Notes: generated from the letters alone by a model not told the origin. A DNA stretch of 64,000 bases from Erwinia persicina (GCF_014838825.1 NZ_JACYMO010000006.1:214583-278582); one strand, 5' to 3'; positions 49,820-58,711 are shown, counted from the stretch's first letter. Numbers and translations are program-made.

Positions 49820-51055
49820 ATGGCTGACAACAGTTCCCCACGCCGTTTTTCCCGTATTGAACGTCTTCCCCCGTATGTATTTAACATCACTTCCGAACTG
49901 AAGATGGCCGCCCGCCGTCGCGGTGAAGATATTATCGACTTCAGTATGGGAAACCCCGACGGCCCGACGCCGCCGCATATCGTTGAAAAACTCTGTACCG
50001 TGGCCCGGCGTGAAGATACGCACGGTTACTCCACCTCGCGCGGGATCCCCCGCCTGCGCCGCGCCATTTCACGCTGGTATGCCGACCGCTACCAGGTGGA
50101 TATTGACCCGGAATCAGAAGCGATTGTCACCATCGGGTCGAAAGAGGGACTGGCCCATTTGATGCTGGCAACGCTCGATCATGGCGACACCGTACTGGTG
50201 CCCAACCCCAGCTACCCCATTCATATCTACGGTGCGGTGATTGCCGGCGCGCAGGTGCGTTCCGTGCCGCTGGTGGCCGGTGTCGACTTCTTTAACGAAC
50301 TGGAACGCGCCATCCGTGAGAGCTACCCTAAGCCGAAAATGATGATCCTCGGCTTCCCGTCGAACCCGACCGCGCAGTGCGTGGAGCTGGACTTTTTTGA
50401 GCGGGTGATTGCGCTGGCGAAACAGTACAACGTGCTGGTGATCCACGACCTGGCCTATGCCGACATTGTCTACGATGGCTGGAAGGCCCCGTCGATTATG
50501 GAAGTGCCGGGCGCACGTGACGTGGCGGTAGAGTTCTTCACGCTGTCAAAAAGTTACAATATGGCGGGCTGGCGCATCGGCTTCATGGTGGGTAACAAGG
50601 AGCTGGTCTCGGCGCTGGCGCGTATCAAAAGCTACCATGATTACGGCACCTTTACGCCGCTGCAGGTGGCGGCCATTGCCGCCCTGGAAGGGGATCAGCA
50701 GTGCGTACGGGATATTGCCGAACAGTATAAACGCCGTCGTGACGTGCTGGTAAAAGGCCTTCACGAGGCGGGCTGGATGGTGGATAACCCGAAAGCCTCG
50801 ATGTATGTCTGGGCAAAAATTCCCGACCACTATGCGCACCTCGGGTCGCTGGAGTTTGCCAAACTGCTGCTGCAGGAGGCGAAGGTCTGTGTCTCGCCGG
50901 GTATTGGCTTTGGTGACTATGGTGATACGCACGTGCGTTTTGCGCTGATAGAAAACAGCGATCGTATCCGTCAGGCGGTCAGAGGCATAAAAGCGATGTT
51001 CCGTGCAGAGGGTATTCTGGCGGGGGCCACCAAAAGTAGCGACGACGACATTTAA
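49820..51055 (+). CDS. alaC: Alanine transaminase AlaC
   Basis: 411 aa PLP aminotransferase making alanine from pyruvate. The PLP lysine is in [16 protein letters not shown] (near residue 243), with [10 protein letters not shown] and [12 protein letters not shown] as further family motifs. Close to E. coli AlaC (YfdZ), which lies next to ypdAB there; here 18 kb of other genes separate them. In this genome too it is followed by ypdK. Confidence 0.95.
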   Translation: MADNSSPRRFSRIERLPPYVFNITSELKMAARRRGEDIIDFSMGNPDGPTPPHIVEKLCTVARREDTHGYSTSRGIPRLRRAISRWYADRYQVDIDPESEAIVTIGSKEGLAHLMLATLDHGDTVLVPNPSYPIHIYGAVIAGAQVRSVPLVAGVDFFNELERAIRESYPKPKMMILGFPSNPTAQCVELDFFERVIALAKQYNVLVIHDLAYADIVYDGWKAPSIMEVPGARDVAVEFFTLSKSYNMAGWRIGFMVGNKELVSALARIKSYHDYGTFTPLQVAAIAALEGDQQCVRDIAEQYKRRRDVLVKGLHEAGWMVDNPKASMYVWAKIPDHYAHLGSLEFAKLLLQEAKVCVSPGIGFGDYGDTHVRFALIENSDRIRQAVRGIKAMFRAEGILAGATKSSDDDI

Positions 51056-51098
51056 AAACAGTGAGGGTCAGGGCAGCCTGACCCCGTCACTTTTATCC

Positions 51099-51170
51099 TT
51101 ACAGCATCAGATAGAAAGTGCCAACCCAGATCAACAGGATAAAAGAGATTCCCATCAAAGCATATTTCAC
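51099..51170 (-). CDS. ypdK: Small membrane protein YpdK
   Basis: 23 aa, the same length as E. coli YpdK, found by reading the minus strand between alaC and the efflux genes. From a GTG at 51170 it reads VKYALMGISFILLIWVGTF and ends YLML; one membrane helix. The E. coli protein has the same KY..MGISF...VW.GTF pattern and lies near alaC/ypdA. AGAGGA precedes the GTG by about 7 bases. The frame is also open upstream to an ATG at 51248 (49 aa), so a longer form is possible. Confidence 0.8.
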   Translation of the reverse strand: MKYALMGISFILLIWVGTFYLML

Positions 51171-51269
51171 AAACAAGTCCTCTGAGCGCCCGATATGGGC
51201 CGGATCCGAGGCTAATTTACCTGTATTGCCCTGCAAAATAAAGGTCATTATTATGCGACCTTGTTCACA

Positions 51270-52298
51270 TTAATACCTTTCCAGTTCCGGGACGACGGAC
51301 ATGCCCACGCGCAGCCGTTCCCGATCTGCCTGGCCCGGTTCCAGTACGATTTTCACCGGCAGGCGCTGCACCACTTTGGTGTAGTTGCCGGTGGCGTTGT
51401 CGGCGGTAATGGCGGCAAAGGTGGATCCCGTTGCCGGGGCAATACTGTCAACGTGACCGCGTAGCGTCACGCCGGGAAGCGCATCAACCGTCAAAGAAAC
51501 CGGCTGTCCGGCAGTCACGTTGGCCAGCTGCGTTTCAAGGAAGTTGGCCACCACATAGCTCTGTTTCAGCGGTACTACGGCCAGCAGACGGGTACCCGCC
51601 GCTACCCACGCACCCTGTCGCACCGCGCGCTGGCCAACGCTACCGGAAATTGGGGCGGTGATGCGGGTGTAGGAAAGATTGAGCAGCGCCTGATCGACGC
51701 TGGCCTGCATGGCACTGCTGTCTGCCTGCGCCTGTTTCAGGCTGGCCTGCAGTACCGCCACCGCTTTATGCGCGGCCAGCGCTGCGGCCTCGCTCTGCTT
51801 CACCTGGGCGGCAGCGCTCAACATGGTGGCGCTGGATTTTTGCTGCTCATCGGCGGTCGCCGTACCGCTTTTCAACAGGCGGCGGTAACGGTCCGCATTG
51901 TGTGCGGCGTAGTTGAGCGTGGCCTGGCTGGCGCTGACCGCGGCATCAGCCTGAGCGATGGTCGCTTTCTGCTGCTCAAGCTGGGCCTCAATGCTGGCCT
52001 GTTTCGCCTCGCTCACCTGCAGATTCGCTTTGGCCGTTTCCAGCGCAACGCGGTAGTCCCGATCGTCGAGGGTGGCCAGCACCTCTCCGGCAGTGACCTG
52101 CTGGTTATCAGAGACGTTAACCGTGCGGATATAACCGGAAATTTTGGGCGCGACCAGCGTGTAGTCGGCGGTGACCACCGCATCGTCGGTGCGCAGCTGA
52201 TGACGGTTAATGGCCGACCAGATAAAAAAAGCAATGGCCAGCAGTATCAGCAACAGGGCCGCCAGCAAAGCGGTGCGTTTAGCAGGTGTGAAGCTCAT
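51270..52298 (-). CDS. HlyD/EmrA-family membrane fusion protein
   Basis: 342 aa periplasmic adaptor of a drug efflux system. One N-terminal membrane segment (about 11-30), lipoyl-like halves (VAPKISGYIRTVNVSDNQQV and TRITAPISGSVGQRAVRQGA) separated by a long Ala/Gln-rich coiled coil (about 95-205), and a beta-barrel. Overlaps the upstream permease gene by 4 bases (ATGA), so it forms an EmrAB-like operon. Probably controlled by the divergent IclR protein. Confidence 0.9.
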   Translation of the reverse strand: MSFTPAKRTALLAALLLILLAIAFFIWSAINRHQLRTDDAVVTADYTLVAPKISGYIRTVNVSDNQQVTAGEVLATLDDRDYRVALETAKANLQVSEAKQASIEAQLEQQKATIAQADAAVSASQATLNYAAHNADRYRRLLKSGTATADEQQKSSATMLSAAAQVKQSEAAALAAHKAVAVLQASLKQAQADSSAMQASVDQALLNLSYTRITAPISGSVGQRAVRQGAWVAAGTRLLAVVPLKQSYVVANFLETQLANVTAGQPVSLTVDALPGVTLRGHVDSIAPATGSTFAAITADNATGNYTKVVQRLPVKIVLEPGQADRERLRVGMSVVPELERY

Positions 52299-53905
52299 GA
52301 TTGTGATCTCGATGTTGGCGGAACGGGAGTGAGTAAGGTTTGCGGCGGCCACACGCGTTTCGGCAGCCAGGCGGTCAGCAGAATGAGAACCAGCGCAAAC
52401 CCCGTAATCAGCAGGTAGGCGTCACTGATGCTGAGGATCACCGCCTGATGTCTGAGCAGCGTGCTGAAATGGCTGAGGTTCTCAACGGAACTGACCGTCC
52501 CGTCGGGCAGCAGCGGCATCAGGCCGCTGGCGCTGTCGCTCTGCGCGGCGGTCATCAGCCACGGCCGGTTACCCAGCTGATCGACCAGCGTATGCGAGTG
52601 GAACTTCTCGCGGTGGGTGAGGAAATTCTCTACCAGCACGCCGGCGGCCACGCTGGAAAAACCGCGCACGGTATTGAACATCGCCGAGGCAAAGGGCCCC
52701 TCGGGCGGCATCACCACGCTGGTGGCGCTCATCAGTACCGGCAGGATCATCATTGGCTGGCCAAACGCCTGTAAAACCTGAATGACCCAGAAATTTTGTC
52801 GCGCCCACTCGCCGGTGATCTGCATTCCCATCATGCAGGAGAGGATCATCAACCCGGCTCCCGCCGTCAGCATCCAGCGGCAGTCTATCCAGCGCAGGTT
52901 AAGCAGCGCAGCAAGCAGCGGCGCAATCAGCAGCTGCGGCAGGCCAATCGTCAGCGCCAGCGGAGCAAACTGCGCGGTGCGAAAGCCGTCAATCTGAGCA
53001 AAATAAGCTGAAGGCAGGGCCGAACCCGACAGCCCTACCATCAGTACCCCTGCCAGCACCAGCAGACCGTGGGTCAGATTTTTTCGCTGCAGCATTTGCA
53101 GCCGGAACAGCGGCAGCGGGTGATACCATTCGTTGATCAGAAACACCAGCAGCAGCGCAGCCGCGCTCAGTAACATGCCGCTAATCAGCGGTGACTGGAA
53201 CCAGTCAAGCCGTTCTCCCTGGGTCAGCGCCAGTATCAGCAGGGCGATACCGCTACAGCCGGTAAGCATCCCCAGCCCGTCAATCTGGCGAAACCGCTCC
53301 AGCCGGACCGGATCCTGCGGCAGCCCCCAGCCAATCAGCAGGGCGGCGATCAGGCAGGGGGGGATAACCTGCCAGAAGGTAAACTGCCAGCCAACGGAGT
53401 CGGTCCAGAATGCGGCCAGGGAGGCGGCCATATTCGGGCCAAAGGTCGCGGTCATGGCATACGCAGCCAGCCCGTAAAGTTTAATGCCGGGCGGCAGGAA
53501 GCGCAGAGCGACCGTCATCAGCATTGGCGGGAGGGCACCGCCAAAAATCCCCTGGATCACCCGGAGGGCGATAAAGCCTGACGCATCTGAAACCAGTGGC
53601 TGGACGACCGCCATCAGGCAGAAACCCAGCGTGGCAGCCAGCGTAAAACGTCGCAGGGAGAAGGTGACGGCAAACCAGGGAGCTATCATCATGGCAGCGA
53701 CTTCCGCTGCCTGATAGGCGGAGGTGATCCAGCTCCCGGTGTCAAAATCTATGCCCAGTGCGGCACGGATGTCGGCCAGAGCGAGATCTGTCACCCGATC
53801 GTTAAGGCCGGAGCTGAGTGCGGCGATCAACACACCCACCAGGCCCAGCGCCAGGCGCAGGGTGAAAGGGTGCGGAGGCGGCATTGCCGCAGGCTGGCCA
53901 TTCAT
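52295..53905 (-). CDS. MFS drug transporter, DHA2 (EmrB-like)
   Basis: 536 aa, 14 membrane segments. Early motif region NDRVTDLALADIRAALGID and DTGSWITSAYQAAEVAAMMI near residues 32-75, matching motif D/A areas of DHA2 transporters. Pump partner of the downstream EmrA-like adaptor; substrates unknown. Start ATG at 53905 with GGAG 8 bases before. The upstream frame is open for 70 codons across the operator region and is not coding. Confidence 0.9.
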   Translation of the reverse strand: MNGQPAAMPPPHPFTLRLALGLVGVLIAALSSGLNDRVTDLALADIRAALGIDFDTGSWITSAYQAAEVAAMMIAPWFAVTFSLRRFTLAATLGFCLMAVVQPLVSDASGFIALRVIQGIFGGALPPMLMTVALRFLPPGIKLYGLAAYAMTATFGPNMAASLAAFWTDSVGWQFTFWQVIPPCLIAALLIGWGLPQDPVRLERFRQIDGLGMLTGCSGIALLILALTQGERLDWFQSPLISGMLLSAAALLLVFLINEWYHPLPLFRLQMLQRKNLTHGLLVLAGVLMVGLSGSALPSAYFAQIDGFRTAQFAPLALTIGLPQLLIAPLLAALLNLRWIDCRWMLTAGAGLMILSCMMGMQITGEWARQNFWVIQVLQAFGQPMMILPVLMSATSVVMPPEGPFASAMFNTVRGFSSVAAGVLVENFLTHREKFHSHTLVDQLGNRPWLMTAAQSDSASGLMPLLPDGTVSSVENLSHFSTLLRHQAVILSISDAYLLITGFALVLILLTAWLPKRVWPPQTLLTPVPPTSRSQS

Positions 53906-53942
53906 TGCAGGGACTCCAACACTATTTTTATTATCGATGCAC

Positions 53943-54008
53943 TGTATTGCATCGTGATACATTGTGCGGAATATTACAGGGTGATGCCGTGTATTGCAAT
54001 GCGGTACA
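53943..54008. promoter_or_regulatory. Repeated operator between efflux and IclR genes
   Basis: Two related sites, TGTATTGCATCGTGATACA (53943-53961) and TGTATTGCAATGCGGTACA (53990-54008), share the first nine and last four bases. Each is an inverted repeat (TGTAT..ATACA, TGTA..TACA), starting 47 bases apart, and they cover both promoter regions. Probable binding sites of the IclR protein. Confidence 0.7.
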
Positions 54009-54068
54009 CTGTATCCAGTGAGACATTCAGTGCTACAGTAAAGGCCGGTAACAAGGAAAAGGATCCCT

Positions 54069-54854
54069 ATGTTTGAGTCTTCAGGCTGCCGCGATGACGA
54101 GCGTTCCGGCGGCATTCAGGTGATCACCCGCGCGGCGAAAATTCTTGACGCGTTAGGGGCAAAACCGGACGGGATGAGCCTGGGCGAAATTGCCCAGGCG
54201 GTCGATCTGCCGCGTTCCACCGTACAGCGTATTGTCGCTGCGCTTGACTCGGTCCAGCTGGTACGCAGCCACGGTACGGCGGCAGGCGTGCGCCTCGGGC
54301 CAGCTCTGCTGCGACTTATCGCCAATGTTCATACTGATGTGGTGGCGATCGCCCAGCCCTGGCTTCAGGCGCTGTGCGACCAGACGGGGGAAACCGTCTC
54401 TCTGGCGCGGGCCAGCGGTCTGCAGCTGGCCATTATTCACTATGTGGTGGCCGACAGGGAGCTGCGGGTGGTGCCGCGCATCGGCATGAACCTGCCGCTT
54501 TACAGCACGTCCGGCGGCCGTGCGCTGCTGGCGCTGGACAGCGACGAGACGGCCAGAGAGCGGGTCGGGGAGGCTTTTCAGGCCATCACAGAACTGACCG
54601 TGCGCGACTTCCCTGCGCTGCTGGCGCATCTGACTGAAATTCGCCGTACCGGTCTGGCCTATGATCGGGGAGAAACCCTGGAGGGCATCTCCACCATGGC
54701 GGTGGCGATCGACACCATTCTGGGGCGTTTTTCCATCAGTCTGTTAATCCCTGGCGCCCGCTTTCAGCGGCATGAGGCGCGCAACCGGCAGGCGATCCTG
54801 CGGTGTAAGGAGGCACTGATCGATGAAATTGGAAAAGCCGCATTACGCGACTGA
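54069..54854 (+). CDS. IclR-family regulator
   Basis: 261 aa. N-terminal winged helix (VITRAAKILDALGAKPDGMS, then LGEIAQAVDLPRSTVQRIVA at about 39-58) and C-terminal IclR effector domain (LPLYSTSGGRALLALDSDE). Divergent from the EmrAB-like pump and 12 bases upstream of a Usp gene, so it likely controls both. The effector is unknown. Two inverted repeats lie in the divergent gap. Confidence 0.9.
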   Translation: MFESSGCRDDERSGGIQVITRAAKILDALGAKPDGMSLGEIAQAVDLPRSTVQRIVAALDSVQLVRSHGTAAGVRLGPALLRLIANVHTDVVAIAQPWLQALCDQTGETVSLARASGLQLAIIHYVVADRELRVVPRIGMNLPLYSTSGGRALLALDSDETARERVGEAFQAITELTVRDFPALLAHLTEIRRTGLAYDRGETLEGISTMAVAIDTILGRFSISLLIPGARFQRHEARNRQAILRCKEALIDEIGKAALRD

Positions 54855-54866
54855 CAGGAGAAGGCT

Positions 54867-55316
54867 ATGAAAACGCTTTTAGTTGCAGTAGATAATTCGG
54901 TCATTGCCCGCAAAGTTGTTTCGCTGGCGACCGAACAGGCGCTGGCCTTACAGGCTGAGGTGGTGGTGGTGTGCTGCGTGGATGCCAGCTATGCGGACTC
55001 CGGCCCGTTTGATATAGAGGCGGGTGAAGATCCCGGTGATTTTGGCCTGGCGCTGGACGAGCAAAATACCGCCGAAGCGGTGGTGCGCCAGGCGCTGGCG
55101 GAACTGCACCGTGCGGGCGTGGTGGCGCGGGGCAGGGTGGTCGCCGGGGAATCGGCTGAAACCATCGTGGCCGAATCGAACCGCCTTCAGGCGGCGATGA
55201 TCATCATCGGACGTCGCCATCTCTCCTCCTTCAACCGTCTGCTGAAAGGTTCATGCAGTGCAGCGGTTATCGAACGTGCCAGCTGTCCGGTATTGGTGGA
55301 CGTGCGCGCTGACTAA
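54867..55316 (+). CDS. Universal stress protein (UspA family)
   Basis: 149 aa. N-terminal TLLVAVDNSVIARKVVSLA, and the C-terminal ATP-site motif G-2x-G-9x-G(S) appears as IIGRRHLSSFNRLLKGSCSAAVI, cited as IIGRRHL and LLKGSCS. Probably binds nucleotide. Only 12 bases after the IclR gene, in the same operon. An IclR-Usp pair next to an efflux operon suggests a stress response to a toxic compound (inference). Confidence 0.88.
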   Translation: MKTLLVAVDNSVIARKVVSLATEQALALQAEVVVVCCVDASYADSGPFDIEAGEDPGDFGLALDEQNTAEAVVRQALAELHRAGVVARGRVVAGESAETIVAESNRLQAAMIIIGRRHLSSFNRLLKGSCSAAVIERASCPVLVDVRAD

Positions 55317-55365
55317 GGTGTTTTTACAGGCCGGCTAGCTGGCCTGATAACTTCAGGATCCTGCT

Positions 55366-56175
55366 TTGACTTCTCACGCTATTCTTGCCTCGCTGTTCTC
55401 CGCTCTGGTCTGGCTGGTTATTATTGGTGGCCTGCGACAGCGTAAAAAACTCAGGCCTGCTGCGGCAATACTGCTGTTTGTACTTCCGCTGCTGGCGGGC
55501 AATGTTTACTACTTCGGCTGGGTGAACCCGGCACAGCAGAAACAGGCCGCCATTGATGCCTCAGCGGCCCGCCTCGCCACGCTGCCGGTCTGGCGCACGG
55601 TGAAAGTACAGCAGCCTGCGCTCTACCAGCAGGCCTATGATCAATTGATGACCCATCTCCGTGACGGAATGCCGACGCAGCAGGCGATCGACAGCCTGCG
55701 TCCTCTGGTGGCTGACCTGCTGAATCAGCGTATTAATGCGGCCCGCGATGAGGACCTGATCGACTACATGCAGGCCTCCCTTGAGCAGATGAAACAGATC
55801 CGCCAGCACGGTGCCGGACAGTGTTTCCGCTTTCTGTTTCCCCAGGTTAAAGGGGGCGTTAACGTCAGTCAGCTGTTGCCAAAAGCCGTTACCGACCGGG
55901 AGCTGCAGTCGATGGATGTCCTGCTGCAGCACAGCCGGGGGGCAGAACAATCTGTGGATTTAAAACAGGGACGTGTGCAGCTTCAGGGCGTGGTACGCGG
56001 CCTGTATGGTCGCTGGGGCAGTGATCTGCAAACGCTGAATACACCGGCTGAACCCGGGGTGGATGAAGGTAAACTCTGCGATATGACGATAGATCTTTAT
56101 CAGTCGGTTCTGGCACTTCCGGGTAAAGATTCAGCCAATGTTTTACGTATAATTATTAGCGGAACAGGTAATTGA
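55366..56175 (+). CDS. Membrane-anchored hypothetical protein
   Basis: 269 aa from a TTG at 55366. Two N-terminal membrane segments (about 5-22 and 32-52), then a mostly helical soluble part with conserved-looking QQAYDQLMTHLRDG and GQCFRFLFPQVKGG, and a C-terminal KLCDMTIDLYQSVLAL. No family recognised. Could be in one transcript with Usp, 49 bases upstream, followed by its own terminator. Confidence 0.7.
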   Translation: MTSHAILASLFSALVWLVIIGGLRQRKKLRPAAAILLFVLPLLAGNVYYFGWVNPAQQKQAAIDASAARLATLPVWRTVKVQQPALYQQAYDQLMTHLRDGMPTQQAIDSLRPLVADLLNQRINAARDEDLIDYMQASLEQMKQIRQHGAGQCFRFLFPQVKGGVNVSQLLPKAVTDRELQSMDVLLQHSRGAEQSVDLKQGRVQLQGVVRGLYGRWGSDLQTLNTPAEPGVDEGKLCDMTIDLYQSVLALPGKDSANVLRIIISGTGN

Positions 56176-56181
56176 TGCCAA

Positions 56182-56210
56182 AAAAAAGCCCGCTCGCCGC
56201 GGGCATAAAA
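56182..56210 (+). terminator. Terminator after the membrane-anchored protein gene
   Basis: GCCCGC-TCGCC-GCGGGC stem with an A run before it. The right side is A-rich rather than T-rich, so it would act better on the minus strand. Confidence 0.6.
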
Positions 56211-56431
56211 ACTTTCTAATTATAGTAAATAAATACCTGGTGTTGCGCAGACATCTTCTAATGTCTGGGGCCATATTCGCACTGATATCGCCTGAAGGCC
56301 ATTCACTCTCCTGAATCGATTCAATCGGCAAAACATTGCATAAGCTAAGTAAAATTGTGCAAATGCGCCTGAGTCTGATAGCCGCAGGGAGGGAGATTGC
56401 TATGATGCGGCACTCGAAGAGGGGAGTCATA

Positions 56432-56713
56432 ATGAAGAAGAAACTATCCGCCGTATTGGCGATTTTACTGCTGGCTGGCTGTACTTCCGGCAAACCCGGG
56501 GCCTTTGAGAAGGTGGATGAAGATCCGGCAGTGAATACCGTTCAATATCGTTTTAATCCGGTTAACGTCGATAAAACGGCAATGGAGAAAGATGTTGAAC
56601 GATATTGTACTGAGCGTGGCTTTGATAAAGTGGAGGCGTTAAGCCCACAGGAAAGCCATGTACCTGGCCTGATGAAAGCCTGGTATCAGTGTAATTACAG
56701 TATTAAAAGTTAA
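56432..56713 (+). CDS. Small lipoprotein, unknown
   Basis: 93 aa. Signal peptide with lipobox LLLAGC (near residue 17). The mature part has VQYRFNPVNVDKTAMEKDVE, then CTERGFDKVEALSPQ and a closing WYQCNYS with two cysteines. Start ATG at 56432 after GGGGAG. Family not recognised. The C..RGF...YQC pattern faintly recalls the larger lipoprotein at 34354, but this may be chance. Confidence 0.75.
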   Translation: MKKKLSAVLAILLLAGCTSGKPGAFEKVDEDPAVNTVQYRFNPVNVDKTAMEKDVERYCTERGFDKVEALSPQESHVPGLMKAWYQCNYSIKS

Positions 56714-56723
56714 ATAAAAATAA

Positions 56724-56750
56724 GGGCGGGGAAATCCCCGCCCAACTTTT
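56724..56750 (+). terminator. Terminator of the 93 aa lipoprotein gene
   Basis: Perfect stem GGGCGGGG-AAAT-CCCCGCCC followed by AACTTTTT, 11 bases after the stop. Confidence 0.88.
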
Positions 56751-56801
56751 TGCTACTTCATGGTTCTTTTTATATTGCTGTGTGCAGGCTTTGCCCGCCC
56801 A

Positions 56802-56886
56802 GCCCCGAACCCTGCTGCGTGTTGACGTCGCTTAAGCGGCGTCAATCCGACGACAGGGTTCCGGGCCTATCGGTGAATATTCACCG
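56802..56886. repeat. Nested inverted-repeat element plus perfect palindrome
   Basis: Outer 13-base arms GCCCCGAACCCTG (56802-56814) and CAGGGTTCCGGGC (56854-56866) pair with one mismatch. Inside lies a second hairpin TTGACGTCGC-TTAA-GCGGCGTCAA (56822-56845). Four bases later comes a perfect 16-base palindrome CGGTGAATATTCACCG (56871-56886). Not a simple terminator; resembles a BIME/REP-type intergenic element. Confidence 0.65.
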
Positions 56887-56892
56887 AATTCG

Positions 56893-57060
56893 TCACCAGC
56901 CGCGCCGTGGCCCGCCGCCATGATGATAGCCGCCGTGATATCCGCCGCCACCGCCGTGATAACCGCCGTCACCGTCGTGATGATGGCGAGGCGCAATAAT
57001 ACAACCGCTCAGCATCACAATCAGTGCCATGACAGAGGTCGCTTTCATTATTGTTTTCAT
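56893..57060 (-). CDS. Small Gly/His-rich lipoprotein
   Basis: 55 aa. ATG at 57060 after a strong ribosome site (GGGAGATAAAC). Signal peptide MKTIMKATSVMALIVMLSGC with the lipobox ending at C20, then a short mature tail made of Gly, His and Tyr repeats (RHHHDGDGGYHGGGGG and GYHGGYHHGGG) ending PRRGW. About eight histidines in 35 residues suggest metal binding. The gene is short and easily missed. Family not recognised. Confidence 0.75.
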   Translation of the reverse strand: MKTIMKATSVMALIVMLSGCIIAPRHHHDGDGGYHGGGGGYHGGYHHGGGPRRGW

Positions 57061-57402
57061 GTTTATCTCCCGCCCTTTTCTATGACTACAACTTTACGCA
57101 AGAAAAGTGGAGGAATAATGCCGCGAATGTAGAGTTATCAGAGGAAATATTTCAAAATAATTCTATATGCTAATGCTCTGACTCTGCTCAAGTATATTAA
57201 ATAAGATAATGATGAAAAAATCACGATATTGATGAGAATCATCTTAAAGCAGAAGTGGGGGAAAATAGCGCAGCTTTCAACATCAGGGAATAGCCTGCCG
57301 GTCAAGCGGGCGTTATTTCGTACAGGAACTGAGCGTGGGCCGATATTGACGTTAAAGCCCGCAGGGAGAGTCGCCTGCGGGCATGCGGTGTGATGCTGTC
57401 TG
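57061..57402. other. Intergenic region with yhjX terminator
   Basis: AT-rich 340 bases with no gene. Holds the promoter side of the Gly/His-rich lipoprotein gene. A hairpin GCCCGCAGG/CCTGCGGGC (57357-57382) 20 bases past the yhjX stop on the minus strand, followed there by TTTAAC, is the likely yhjX terminator. Confidence 0.55.
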
Positions 57403-58629
57403 TCAGGCGTGCTGTAACGCTTTTTTCACTTCAGCAGCCCGGTGCGGCATGCGGATGGTGGCTGACATCAGCAGAGAGATAACCAGCAGGGCCATAATCA
57501 GGCTAAAGGTCACGGTAAAGCCGCCGAACAGGGAAGCGATAAGCGACCCCATCACGCTACCGATACCGAAGCCAAGATAAATGACCCCGTAGTTTTTCGT
57601 CAGGTTGTTGAGGCCAAAGAAGTCACTGACCAGTGACGGATAAACGGTGATGGTGCCGCCGAAGCTGAAGGCGACGCAGGCGATGGCAATAAAGAAGCTG
57701 CCTTCATTCATATGGCTGAACAGCAGAATGCTCATCCCGGCCAGGGAGACAATCTGCGCCAGGGTGATCACCCGGATACGGGCGACTTTGTCAGACAGTA
57801 CGCCCAGAATCAGACGGCCGCTCAGGTTGGCAATCGCAATGATGGTCACCGCATTGGCTGCGGTCTGTGCGCTCAGGTGAACCATATTCTCACCGATGTC
57901 TTTTGCCACGCCAATCACGTAGAGACCGCTCATACACGCCGTCAGGAACATCAGTGCCAGCATCCAGTACTGCGGCAGACGCATAGATTCTGCCAGCGAG
58001 TAATCGCGGCTCTTCTGGCTGGTTTTGCTACTGCTTCCCTGCTGCGCCGGGGCATCTTTCATCAGCAGCGCACCGACGACTATCATGCTCATCGCCAGCC
58101 CCCCCCAGATCATAAAGGTAGTTTCCAGGCTGTAGACGCTTAACAGATAGCTACAGATGAATTTAAAACCCAGGCTGCCCAAGCCGTAGGCACCGATCGC
58201 ACAGGCGGAAATCATGCCTTTACGCTCCGGGAACCATTTTACACAGTTCGATAAGGTCATCAGATAACCCGCCCCGTCAGCCAGCCCGACCAGCACGCCA
58301 GCGCTCAGATAAAGCATAAACAGGTTATCCGCCTGGGAAGTCATCATCAGGCCCACAGCCATCAGCAGCCCGGCGGCGATGGTGACGTTACGCACGCCAA
58401 AACGTTCCTGCAGTTTTCCGGCTACGGATGAAGCAACCGCCAGCCCAAGACTCAGCAGTCCGAATGAAAAAGCGACCTGGCTGATGCTGGTATCCAGCTT
58501 GTCAGACAGCTGCCCGTTAAACAGGCTCCAGGTGTAGACCGAACCCAGCGCAAACTGCGTAATGATTGTACCGATCAGGGTTAACCAGCGGGTGCGGTTA
58601 ACGCGGTGACCTGCGGTTGATGCGTTCAT
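57403..58629 (-). CDS. yhjX: MFS transporter YhjX (oxalate/formate antiporter family)
   Basis: 408 aa, 12 membrane segments, very close to E. coli YhjX: RTRWLTLIGTIITQFALGSV (residues 12-31), SAGVLVGLADGAGYLMTLSN, and LTACMSGLYVIGVAKDI. In E. coli it is the main target of the YpdA/YpdB pyruvate system, and it is placed among pyruvate-related transporters, though its substrate is not firmly known. Here ypdAB lie about 26 kb away, and the promoter carries a YpdB-type double repeat (58712-58742). Its E. coli counterpart is far from ypdAB. Confidence 0.95.
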   Translation of the reverse strand: MNASTAGHRVNRTRWLTLIGTIITQFALGSVYTWSLFNGQLSDKLDTSISQVAFSFGLLSLGLAVASSVAGKLQERFGVRNVTIAAGLLMAVGLMMTSQADNLFMLYLSAGVLVGLADGAGYLMTLSNCVKWFPERKGMISACAIGAYGLGSLGFKFICSYLLSVYSLETTFMIWGGLAMSMIVVGALLMKDAPAQQGSSSKTSQKSRDYSLAESMRLPQYWMLALMFLTACMSGLYVIGVAKDIGENMVHLSAQTAANAVTIIAIANLSGRLILGVLSDKVARIRVITLAQIVSLAGMSILLFSHMNEGSFFIAIACVAFSFGGTITVYPSLVSDFFGLNNLTKNYGVIYLGFGIGSVMGSLIASLFGGFTVTFSLIMALLVISLLMSATIRMPHRAAEVKKALQHA

Positions 58630-58672
58630 GGAAATCTCCTGGTGGAAATACTAAGGATCTTGAATTAAGCCA

Positions 58673-58678
58673 ATAGTA
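58673..58678 (-). promoter_or_regulatory. Candidate -10 element of yhjX
   Basis: Minus-strand TACTAT, 33 bases downstream of the proximal YpdB repeat and about 44 bases before the start codon. No good -35 is present, as expected for an activator-dependent promoter. Confidence 0.5.
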
Positions 58679-58711
58679 GAGCCGGGCTTCATTACTGCGG
58701 GGAAAAAGGGC

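Noticed and set aside
49740-49895. Possible leader peptide frame upstream of and overlapping alaC
   Set aside because: Open from an ATG at 49740 but lacks a ribosome site and shows no run of regulatory codons; only the inverted repeat at 49753 is kept.
51003-51185. Plus-strand 60-codon frame after alaC
   Set aside because: Overlaps the end of alaC in another frame and lies antisense to ypdK; no ribosome site.
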